Positions 1 through 5,172 of a DNA stretch of 5,172 nucleotides are shown here, piece by piece; the stretch's first letter is position 1; each line of letters begins with the position of its first letter. The position numbers were made by a program, and so were the translations under genes. The DNA is from Akkermansiaceae bacterium. GTDB taxonomy: Bacteria > Verrucomicrobiota > Verrucomicrobiia > Verrucomicrobiales > Akkermansiaceae. The notes beneath the pieces were generated by a model that saw only the letters and a program-made list of their open reading frames with translations, was not told the DNA's origin and ran no database searches. The stretch covers positions 1 to 5,172 of the forward strand of contig JARFPV010000706.1 of the NCBI GenBank assembly GCA_029288115.1. Direction: 5' to 3'.

Positions 1-149
1 CCGAGCCCTTTTCCATCGACCATTATCCGGTTTGCTTGAGCGAACTTGACGTTTTTGCTCTGGACGGTTGATGGCACTATGAGCGGAAATCCTCAGGCAA
101 GAGCGGTTTTTTTCAGGAAGCTGCGGCGGGAATTTTCTGGAGTATTCAT
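1..149 (-). pseudogene. Broken N-terminus of a Tat-exported protein, probably Gfo/Idh/MocA oxidoreductase, with in-frame TGA; continues beyond window
   Basis: From ATG 149-147 the frame reads MNTPENSRRSFLKKTALA, a clear twin-arginine signal (RR at residues 8-9, then SFLKK), and then hits TGA at 95-93. After the TGA the same frame continues sensibly with GFPLIVPSTV (residues 20-29), then ANRIMVDGKGLG (42-53) at the window edge. The order Tat signal, GFP-x-IVPSTV, NRI, glycine-rich loop is typical of the many secreted Gfo/Idh/MocA oxidoreductases in Planctomycetota and Verrucomicrobiota, which bind NAD(P) through a GxGxxG loop right after the NRI-like strand. Here the loop reads DGKGLG, with Asp and Lys where Gly and a small or hydrophobic residue are expected. 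A single change (for example GGA or CGA to TGA) would explain the stop. I read it as a decaying gene, but a sequencing error or a downstream start (GTG at 77 or ATG at 23, both losing the Tat signal) cannot be excluded. Family assignment rests on only about 50 residues. Confidence 0.6.
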
Positions 150-167
150 GGTCTTGTTGAGTTTGTA

Positions 168-189
168 CCAGCCGCTTGCTGGAGGCTGG
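168..189. repeat. Short inverted repeat in the gap between the zinc-ribbon gene and the broken Tat gene
   Basis: CCAGCC (168-173) and GGCTGG (184-189) are perfect 6-bp arms around a 10-nt loop. A second, mutually exclusive 5-bp hairpin is nested: CCAGC (168-172) with GCTGG (178-182). On neither strand does a T-run follow, so it is not a canonical intrinsic terminator. It lies 21 nt before the ATG of the broken gene and 38 nt after the zinc-ribbon stop. Nothing else is recognisable in the 78-nt gap (150-227): no clear promoter and no ribosome binding site. Confidence 0.35.
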
Positions 190-227
190 GAATTGTTGCT
201 GGGCAAAGCACCGAATCCACCATCATG

Positions 228-377
228 TTATCGTATTTGGCGCGACATAACAGGGCGGCTCAAGTGCGAGAATATGCGATTACACTTATAGCAATTATAC
301 CGAGAAACGCGACCAAATTTTTCATCGGCGATCTTCGTTTCACACCGATTACAAACCTCTTCAAAATTGGCTGCCAT
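228..377 (-). CDS. Four-cysteine zinc-ribbon microprotein, 49 aa, translationally coupled to DUF1552
   Basis: A short open frame starts at ATG 377-375 and ends at TAA 230-228. The ATG overlaps the DUF1552 stop codon by one base (TGATG), a classic arrangement for translational re-initiation. The 49 residues hold two CXXC knuckles, CNRC at 9-12 and CYKC at 29-32, separated by 16 residues that include KIADEKFGRVSRYN, followed by a basic tail (NRIFSHLSRPVMSRQIR, 33-49). This is the layout of a single zinc ribbon: two knuckles with a short beta-hairpin between them. There is no signal peptide or membrane segment, so it should be cytoplasmic, unlike the upstream exported proteins. The partner is unknown; nucleic-acid binding, a regulatory role or a protein-assembly role are all possible. 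It is short enough to be missed by gene callers. The Cys spacing and the start/stop overlap together argue against chance, but conservation could not be tested. Confidence 0.72.
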   Translation of the reverse strand: MAANFEEVCNRCETKIADEKFGRVSRYNCYKCNRIFSHLSRPVMSRQIR

Positions 378-1771
378 CAAGCCATCAGTTGCTTGATAGC
401 GCCCACTTGATCGAGCTTCTTGCGTGCCATTTCGAGGTCGAAGTCGCCGTAGTGTTCGATTGGGTTGCCATAGGCATTGAGCAGTGTGGTGTACCAGTTA
501 CCGATGGTCTTGTGGCCTTCGGTAGCGTGGTATGGCAGGCGGATGTAGCGGCCTGCCATGTCGAGTTTACAATTATCACCCGCGAGCATCAGGAATGGTG
601 CCTCGGTGCCGTGACTGTGGTGACCTTCGCCATTCTCGGGGAAATACATGACAACCGTGTTATCGAACATGCTACCCTTGCCTTCAGGTGTTGCCTTGAG
701 TTTTTCAACGATGGTGGCGACCTGCTCCATGTGGCCAACGCGGATCTTCTCGCGAATTTTTTCAGCGGAAACGCCGCTGTATCCACCATTGTGGCCGAGT
801 TCGTGAATTGAGATATGGTCACCTTCGTTCCCTTTGATGCCTTTGATCGGAGTGGAAAGTTCATCGATGGTGTAGGTCACCACATTGGTGAGACCGGTGA
901 CGAGTGCGGCAACGAGGATATCCGTCATTGCCTTCTGCTTCTCAGGAGTGCTGGCATTGGCTCCGCCGTCAGCGTGCACCGGATCAAGCTTGGGCAGGTG
1001 TTTGGCGATGGAATCCGACATCTTCTCGAGCTTTTTGTTACGCGCCCTGATCGCTTCAATCGAGCTGATATGATTGCTGAGCTTGAGTTTTTCGTATCCT
1101 AACAACCTATTTGCTTTGAAGTTTTCCTCACCCTGCAGGAATTCTAACATCGCGTTATCGGAATCAACAGCACCCGGATTGATCACGGACTTAAACAGCT
1201 CGTTGTAGGCCGTTTGCGGATCGGCGTAGCAGTAGTTTCTCTGGTGTGCCGCAGGTGCGGAATAACCGGAAACAATACCCGTTCTGAACGTGCTGTAGTT
1301 TCCGGTCAGGGAAAGCTCGACGTGCTCGAATGGCGACGGGAATAGCTTTGCCAACTCGAAATCGATTGTCGCACGTTTGATGCCACTAAGTGAGTTGCGT
1401 CCCGACTTGTAGGCGCCCATGACGGAGGAATAAGACCAGTGGCCGTTTTCACTCATCTTGCATGAGAGTCCTTGAAGGATGGAGAGATGGGCTTTGAACT
1501 TGTCGATCGGGCGTAACCATTCGGGAAGCTCGTGTTTATCCAGATCCACTTCAATTGGTTTTTTCTTTGAGTCGAGGGTCTTTTCCTCATCGGTAAACGA
1601 TGGCAGAGCGAGTTCATTCGGGCGGATACCATTCGACTTGCGGATAAAGACAAAACGTCTCGGTGTGATGCCCGCAGCGGAACCTGCGGCAAGCACCCCC
1701 ATGGAAGACGGCAACGCAAATGCTCCGGCGGCGAGCGCGGATGATTTCAGAAAAGTTCTTCGGTTGTTCAT
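377..1771 (-). CDS. Tat-exported DUF1552 (HXXSHH family) protein
   Basis: A 464-aa protein. The ATG at 1771 was chosen because it puts a twin-arginine signal right at the N-terminus: NRRTFLKSSALAAG (residues 3-16) followed by a hydrophobic, Ala-rich stretch to about residue 33. The frame stays open to an ATG at 1855, but that would add 28 polar residues before the Tat signal and overlap the upstream gene by 65 nt. The body matches DUF1552 (PF07586): FVFIRKSNGIRPNE (40-53), LSILQGLSCKMSENGHWS (96-113), MTDILVAALVTGLTNVVTYT (282-301), GHMEQVATIVEKL (346-358), NTVVMYFPENGEGHHSHGTE (371-390), APFLMLAG (391-398). The signature motif reads HELGHN (323-328) instead of HXXSHH. The family resembles the alkaline-phosphatase-like fold of the related DUF1501 proteins, but no activity is established. 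DUF1552 genes commonly follow DUF1592 genes, as here, so an exported complex or shared substrate is inferred. The stop TGA shares a base with the next ATG. Confidence 0.93.
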   Translation of the reverse strand: MNNRRTFLKSSALAAGAFALPSSMGVLAAGSAAGITPRRFVFIRKSNGIRPNELALPSFTDEEKTLDSKKKPIEVDLDKHELPEWLRPIDKFKAHLSILQGLSCKMSENGHWSYSSVMGAYKSGRNSLSGIKRATIDFELAKLFPSPFEHVELSLTGNYSTFRTGIVSGYSAPAAHQRNYCYADPQTAYNELFKSVINPGAVDSDNAMLEFLQGEENFKANRLLGYEKLKLSNHISSIEAIRARNKKLEKMSDSIAKHLPKLDPVHADGGANASTPEKQKAMTDILVAALVTGLTNVVTYTIDELSTPIKGIKGNEGDHISIHELGHNGGYSGVSAEKIREKIRVGHMEQVATIVEKLKATPEGKGSMFDNTVVMYFPENGEGHHSHGTEAPFLMLAGDNCKLDMAGRYIRLPYHATEGHKTIGNWYTTLLNAYGNPIEHYGDFDLEMARKKLDQVGAIKQLMA

Positions 1772-1790
1772 GGTCGGGTGATCGAGTGAA

Positions 1791-4700
1791 TTAGTTTGCC
1801 GATGTTTCGTTTGGTTTGCGGTAGATAAAGGAATCGGATGTGAGTAGCGAGACAATTACGGCGTCGAAGCTGCCACCATTTTCGAGGTATGCCTTGTCGG
1901 CATCGATGAGTGTTTTCGAATCAGAGAGGAATTCGTTACGACCCATGAAGTAGCGGAATGCGTGACGGATGACGGACTGGCGGACGCGATCGGATCTGGA
2001 TAAGCGGTCAGCGAGTTCGATGGCATTGTCCACCTCACCGTCGAGTTTCTTGTCGCCTGTGCCGAACAGTCGGCCTTTTGGATTCACAGGCAGCGTTTTG
2101 TAAGTATCGCGCAGGTCGATGTGGGGTGCGGCTTTATCGGGACCTTTTTTTACCAAGTTATCGGGGTGCTCAAGTGACTCCTGGGTACGGAAGCGACCGA
2201 AGTCATCGAACATCTCGAATGGATAACCAAGCGGGTTCATGCGCTCATGGCATGTCCAGCAATATTTCTTTTCGGTCACCTTGGCGAGACGGGTGCGCAT
2301 GGTGTTGTGGTGATCTTCCGGGACAACTGCCTCGACGGTGATCGGAGTTTCGGGAACGGTGCCTGCGAGCAGTTTTTCCAAGACCCACTTACCACGTTTC
2401 ACCGGATCGGTTTCGGTGTTCTGGGCATGGGCAATGAGCCACGCCGGGTGCGTTAGCATCCCCTTGCGTTTGACCATTTTTGCGGGTTGAACCGACGGGT
2501 AGTTCCAGTCGTCGATCTTGATGTTGAAAAACTTTGCTACCTCTGGTGATCGGAGCTGCATTCCGGTGCGGGTGGATGCGTTGTAAGGGCCGTGTGCGGG
2601 GAATGATACGTAGGGAGCAGCGGATGATTCCCCTTTGTCGAACCGGAGCGAAAAGCTCGTCATGGCAGTCTTGAACCCACGGATCGGGTTGCGGCGGCCT
2701 TTTTTGACAAGGTTCTCTACATCGACGCCCCGCATTTTAACTTCGGCGAGGAACTCCTTGTGCTTGGCAAGGTCCTCAACGGTGAATTCCTCCCAACCCT
2801 TGTTCTTGAAATATTCGTAGATTTTGCGGATGCGCTCGGACGATGCCGTCATTGCCTCGTTATCCCCGGAGTGGAAAACGTAGAAATCCTCGGTATTGAG
2901 TAGCGTCTCGATAACCTTCTTATCCTTCTTCAGGATGTGCTCGACCAGACGGTCCGCCTCACCGACCAAACGTCCTTTAGCGTTATCGTAGTTTCCGCCA
3001 AAGCGTTTGTTGTCCTTGAAGATCGGGAGCATTTGCGGGTAGCCGAAGAACTCCCGGAAGAACCGGAGTTTCCGGATTGGCAGGTTGGTAATGCTCGCCG
3101 TGTGCTGAAGCCGCTGGACACCTTCATCGATGACGTAATACTGGTCACGATTCTTCAGCAGTCGGGTTACTTCACGCCGGTAGTCTTCGCGCGTGTTGAG
3201 TCGACCCTCCTGTACTGCCTTCGCCAACTCCGCGTCCGGGCTGCTGTCGGTGAGGGCATAGGCGATCGCGTAACTGGCATCGCGAGGCGACAGCATGCGT
3301 CTGCCGTGAGCATCAGCTTCTCCCTGGCCAAACTCCTGGCGGTAAACAAAGTCGGAACGCAAAATCAGCGTCTGGATCAACTTCTGAACGGCAGCGCGGC
3401 TTCCCAGACTATTGATGTAGTTTTTGGTGAGGTAGAAATACTTCTCCGTTTCCTTGTCGGTGGGTTGACGTTCATGGGTTTTGACAAATGCCTGGCTGAC
3501 TAGTGTGGCAACCAGCTCATCGTCCGGAGGACCAGCTGCATCGCGTTCTTTTTTGAATTCTTCTTCCCATTGGGTCATACACTTGTCGATGATAGTCTGG
3601 TAGCGGTCACCTTTTTTCCTAAACTTGAGGATGGTGTCCGTGATCAGCTTCATCTCATCCCCGGCACGTGGTTGGTAGTCGCGCAATCGGTGTCTTTTGT
3701 CGTAGTGATGCTGCTTGATCTCTGTACGCCACTCTTCCATGTAGCCCTGGAGGAAGGTCACACGCGCTTGGATCTTACGTGGGTTGTGGCCGAAGTAGAA
3801 CCAATCTTGCTCGCACTTGCGGATCAGTTCCTCGTCAGACGTGCAGTCTTTATCGTGCCTGCGCATCGAGCGAAATACGATCTCCATTTCTGCCCGACCC
3901 GGGTTGGCGGCATGGAAGGGAGCTTTCTTGGTTTTTTTCCCTTCTGTAACTACGGGTGCCTTCTTGGCAATGCTCTTGAACTCTGGCAGTAGCGAGGCGT
4001 GCTTTTTCTGATAGATATCGATGAGCACACGGTCGATGAAGTGGTTCAGGAACTCTTCACGGGATGCGAGAAGCGCGTTGTGTCTGTCTTCCTCTGCCAC
4101 GATGGCACTGAATGCGGGCAGATAGTTTTTGTCGCGCCTTACCATTTCCTCCGTCATGTAATTGGCGGCATTTTTTGCATTGGTCAGCATCGTCAGAAGA
4201 TGCCCGCCATTGAGAGTAGTATTCGCGTAGTAACGCACGCCGGTGTTAGTTGGCAAAAGAAACGGGTTGGTGAGGTTGGCTTTGCGATTGTTCTCTCCGA
4301 TGACGTACTGCCGTGAGCCGTCGATTGTTTTGTTAGGACGATGGTTGAGAATGCGGTTGAACTTGGCATCAAAGATGAATTCGCTGATAAGCCAGCGCCG
4401 ATTCGGCGTGTAGGCTTTGAGATGTTTGTATTTCCCGGAGAACAGCTTGTCGTGATCAACGTAGTTACCGTAATCCGGCATGCGCAGCTTGTCCTCGAGC
4501 TTAGATGCGTTGTGTTTTTTCAGCTCTGCGGAAATCCACTTGAGCATAGCCGTGCGCTCGGCATCGGTCGGCTGCACTTTTTCATCTTCCGGTGGCATCA
4601 GTCCGAAGTGGATCTGTTCCTGCATCCGGTTGAGCAGATCGAGTCGGGTCTCCAGCTTAAGCTTATCGAGCTGGTCGAGCCGGATGTCACCTTCCTGTTC

Positions 4701-4880
4701 CGAGTCATCGTGGCACGCAGTACAGTTCTCATAGAGCAGTTTCCCCATTTCCGGGGAAACCTTGAATGGCATCTGCGCATCCTTACCGGCGTGGCAAGGC
4801 GCCACCATCAGGATGGTGAGAGAAAAAAGCGACCCGGCGGTGAGGCCGGGTCGCTTGATAAATAGTTTCCGTAGAATCAT
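1791..4880 (-). CDS. Exported di-haem cytochrome c protein with PSCyt1-DUF1595-DUF1592-DUF1588-DUF1585 architecture
   Basis: A 1029-aa secreted protein of the large Planctomycetota/Verrucomicrobiota DUF1592 family. Residues 1-31 form a Sec signal peptide: basic n-region (R4, K5, K9, R10), hydrophobic core 13-27, probable cleavage after CHA31. A PSCyt1-like cytochrome c domain follows (about 42-125) with CTACH at 53-57 and a probable axial Met95 in GLMPPED. Residues 155-250 look like a very divergent DUF1587. Residues 250-450 are a highly charged, basic insert with a Lys-rich linker near 303-320. Then come DUF1595 (about 453-520), DUF1592 (about 530-670), DUF1588/PSCyt3 (about 805-895: DPVKRGKWVLEKLL at 825-838, second haem site CWTCH at 874-878, then MNPLGYPFE), and DUF1585 (about 948-1022). 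The ATG at 4880 was chosen because it gives the complete signal peptide and follows the upstream stop by 3 nt. The reaction is unknown; electron transfer outside the cytoplasm is inferred from the haem sites. Its partner is probably the DUF1552 protein 19 nt downstream. A terminator-like hairpin lies within codons 9-20. Confidence 0.93.
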   Translation of the reverse strand: MILRKLFIKRPGLTAGSLFSLTILMVAPCHAGKDAQMPFKVSPEMGKLLYENCTACHDDSEQEGDIRLDQLDKLKLETRLDLLNRMQEQIHFGLMPPEDEKVQPTDAERTAMLKWISAELKKHNASKLEDKLRMPDYGNYVDHDKLFSGKYKHLKAYTPNRRWLISEFIFDAKFNRILNHRPNKTIDGSRQYVIGENNRKANLTNPFLLPTNTGVRYYANTTLNGGHLLTMLTNAKNAANYMTEEMVRRDKNYLPAFSAIVAEEDRHNALLASREEFLNHFIDRVLIDIYQKKHASLLPEFKSIAKKAPVVTEGKKTKKAPFHAANPGRAEMEIVFRSMRRHDKDCTSDEELIRKCEQDWFYFGHNPRKIQARVTFLQGYMEEWRTEIKQHHYDKRHRLRDYQPRAGDEMKLITDTILKFRKKGDRYQTIIDKCMTQWEEEFKKERDAAGPPDDELVATLVSQAFVKTHERQPTDKETEKYFYLTKNYINSLGSRAAVQKLIQTLILRSDFVYRQEFGQGEADAHGRRMLSPRDASYAIAYALTDSSPDAELAKAVQEGRLNTREDYRREVTRLLKNRDQYYVIDEGVQRLQHTASITNLPIRKLRFFREFFGYPQMLPIFKDNKRFGGNYDNAKGRLVGEADRLVEHILKKDKKVIETLLNTEDFYVFHSGDNEAMTASSERIRKIYEYFKNKGWEEFTVEDLAKHKEFLAEVKMRGVDVENLVKKGRRNPIRGFKTAMTSFSLRFDKGESSAAPYVSFPAHGPYNASTRTGMQLRSPEVAKFFNIKIDDWNYPSVQPAKMVKRKGMLTHPAWLIAHAQNTETDPVKRGKWVLEKLLAGTVPETPITVEAVVPEDHHNTMRTRLAKVTEKKYCWTCHERMNPLGYPFEMFDDFGRFRTQESLEHPDNLVKKGPDKAAPHIDLRDTYKTLPVNPKGRLFGTGDKKLDGEVDNAIELADRLSRSDRVRQSVIRHAFRYFMGRNEFLSDSKTLIDADKAYLENGGSFDAVIVSLLTSDSFIYRKPNETSAN
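4823..4856 (-). terminator. Intragenic Rho-independent terminator / putative attenuator in the signal-peptide codons of the DUF1592 gene
   Basis: Reading in the direction of transcription, the arm AAGCGACCCGGC (4856-4845) pairs perfectly over 12 bp with GCCGGGTCGCTT (4838-4827), with a 6-nt loop CTCACC (4844-4839). A run of six T follows the GC-rich stem at 4828-4823, the first two also forming the last stem pairs. This is the classical intrinsic-terminator layout and it points along the operon; on the opposite strand the following sequence is a poor T-tract. It starts 28 nt after the esterase stop codon, where that gene's terminator would be expected, yet it encodes residues 9-20 of the DUF1592 protein. 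The arms are exactly codon-phased (codons 9-12 and 15-18). A ribosome on these codons would prevent the hairpin from forming, so attenuation by loss of translation is plausible. The structure is seen; the regulation is inferred. Confidence 0.75.
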
Positions 4881-4883
4881 GGT

Positions 4884-5172
4884 TTATTTGGCGAGCAATT
4901 CCAGCATCAGCTTGCCCATGCCTTCTCCTACTTTCATGTAGGTATCTGGATCGCCACCGTAGTGACCTCCGCTACCTCCCTTGGCGACAGGTTTCGAATA
5001 GAAGACCTCGGCATCTTTTTCCTGCTCGGCGAAGGTAAACATTTTCTGGGAAAGTTTTGCGCTCTTGTCATGTTCACCCAACGTGGCGCAGACAAACTTG
5101 GCATTTGGTGCGTTAAAATCTTTTTTCAGGTCACTGAAGAGATACGCTAGGTTCTTGTCGTAAGTATCCACA
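4884..5172 (-). CDS. C-terminal end of SASA (DUF303)-like sialate O-acetylesterase / carbohydrate esterase, 5' part outside window
   Basis: The reading frame is open to the window edge and ends at TAA (4886-4884). The first visible codon, GTG at 5171, is probably internal Val and not a start. The visible 95 residues contain YDKNLAYLFSDLKKDFNAPN (residues 4-23), then KFVCATLG (25-32), and near the end GGHYGGDPDTYMKVGEGMG (68-86). This order resembles the C-terminal third of SASA/DUF303 SGNH-type esterases of Planctomycetota and Verrucomicrobiota, which remove O-acetyl groups from sialic acid or other sugars outside the cytoplasm. His70 in GGHYGG is the likely catalytic His of the SGNH triad; this is inference by family analogy. 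The Ser nucleophile block and any signal peptide are off-window. The stretch between TLG (30-32) and GGHYGG seems short for the family. The stop codon is only 3 nt before the next ATG, so the two genes are probably translationally coupled. Family call fairly likely; substrate unknown. Confidence 0.72.
   Translation of the reverse strand, partial: VDTYDKNLAYLFSDLKKDFNAPNAKFVCATLGEHDKSAKLSQKMFTFAEQEKDAEVFYSKPVAKGGSGGHYGGDPDTYMKVGEGMGKLMLELLAK

Noticed and set aside
93..95. TGA read as selenocysteine or programmed readthrough
   Set aside because: The position is in the hydrophobic core of a signal peptide where Sec has no role, and no convincing SECIS-like hairpin is seen just downstream; mutation or base-call error is simpler.
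168..189. Inverted repeat as the operon's terminator
   Set aside because: The stem is only 6 bp with a 10-nt loop and no T-run follows on either strand, so it is kept only as a low-confidence repeat.
46..291. 81-aa plus-strand frame
   Set aside because: It has no recognisable motif and runs antisense to both the zinc-ribbon gene and the Tat signal remnant, which have better coding evidence.
225..410. 61-aa plus-strand frame
   Set aside because: It is the antisense shadow of the four-cysteine frame and of the DUF1552 3' end; no family features.
1772..1855. Extended N-terminus of the DUF1552 protein from the ATG at 1855
   Set aside because: It adds 28 polar residues ahead of a canonical Tat signal and overlaps the end of the DUF1592 gene by 65 nt; the ATG at 1771 places the RR motif at residues 4-5.
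3041..3068. Imperfect palindrome around AACTCCCGG and CCGGAGTT
   Set aside because: The arms mismatch by an unpaired base, there is no T-tract, and it is explained by Arg/Phe/Glu codons (RFFREFF) within the DUF1592 domain.
2937..3503. 188-aa plus-strand frame, the longest antisense frame
   Set aside because: It lies wholly opposite the conserved DUF1595/DUF1592 coding region; its composition looks like a reverse-complement shadow and no domain is visible.
4804..4806. Downstream start (Met25) for the DUF1592 protein, which would place the hairpin outside the gene
   Set aside because: Starting there leaves only MVAPCHAG before the mature domain, losing the signal peptide needed to export a CXXCH protein; the ATG at 4880 gives a complete one.
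4341..4865. 174-aa plus-strand frame opposite the haem domain
   Set aside because: It is antisense to the signal peptide and the CXXCH domain, with no start-site support or recognisable fold.

Overview
The window suggests a member of the Planctomycetota/Verrucomicrobiota group, more likely Verrucomicrobiota. The reasons are a large secreted DUF1592-type cytochrome c protein, a Tat-exported DUF1552 (HXXSHH) protein, a SASA/sialate-esterase-like tail, and the N-terminus of a second Tat-exported protein of Gfo/Idh/MocA type. These families are strongly expanded in those phyla. The phylum call is inference from family content; there is no rRNA or other marker.

Everything convincing lies on the minus strand, so the operon reads from high to low coordinates. 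Layout: (1) 5172-4884, the C-terminal end of a SASA-like esterase whose 5' part is outside the window; (2) 4880-1791, a 1029-aa Sec-exported protein with two CXXCH haem sites and the PSCyt1-DUF1595-DUF1592-DUF1588-DUF1585 architecture; (3) 1771-377, a 464-aa Tat-exported DUF1552 protein; (4) 377-228, a 49-aa four-cysteine zinc-ribbon microprotein whose ATG overlaps the DUF1552 stop codon as TGATG; (5) 149-1, a broken N-terminus of a second Tat-exported protein, probably a Gfo/Idh/MocA oxidoreductase, with an in-frame TGA inside the signal peptide. Spacings are 3 nt, 19 nt, a 1-nt overlap and 78 nt. The first four genes therefore look like one transcript with coupled translation. No promoter is visible; it should lie beyond position 5172.

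Three points stand out. First, a textbook Rho-independent terminator (perfect 12-bp stem, 6-nt loop, six-T tract) lies inside the DUF1592 gene, in codons 9-20 of its signal peptide and 28 nt after the upstream esterase's stop codon. It could act as an attenuator relieved by translation, setting how much of the cytochrome/DUF1552/zinc-ribbon segment is made relative to the esterase. Second, the zinc-ribbon microprotein is below common gene-calling length cut-offs but has coding structure and a tight overlap with its neighbour. Third, the Tat protein at the window edge reads in frame on both sides of a TGA and its Gly-rich nucleotide-binding loop looks eroded, which suggests a pseudogene.

The likely joint role is extracytoplasmic: an esterase that trims substituents from a carbohydrate, plus a di-haem exported protein paired with a DUF1552 protein of unknown activity. 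No enzymatic reaction can be assigned to the last two from sequence alone.
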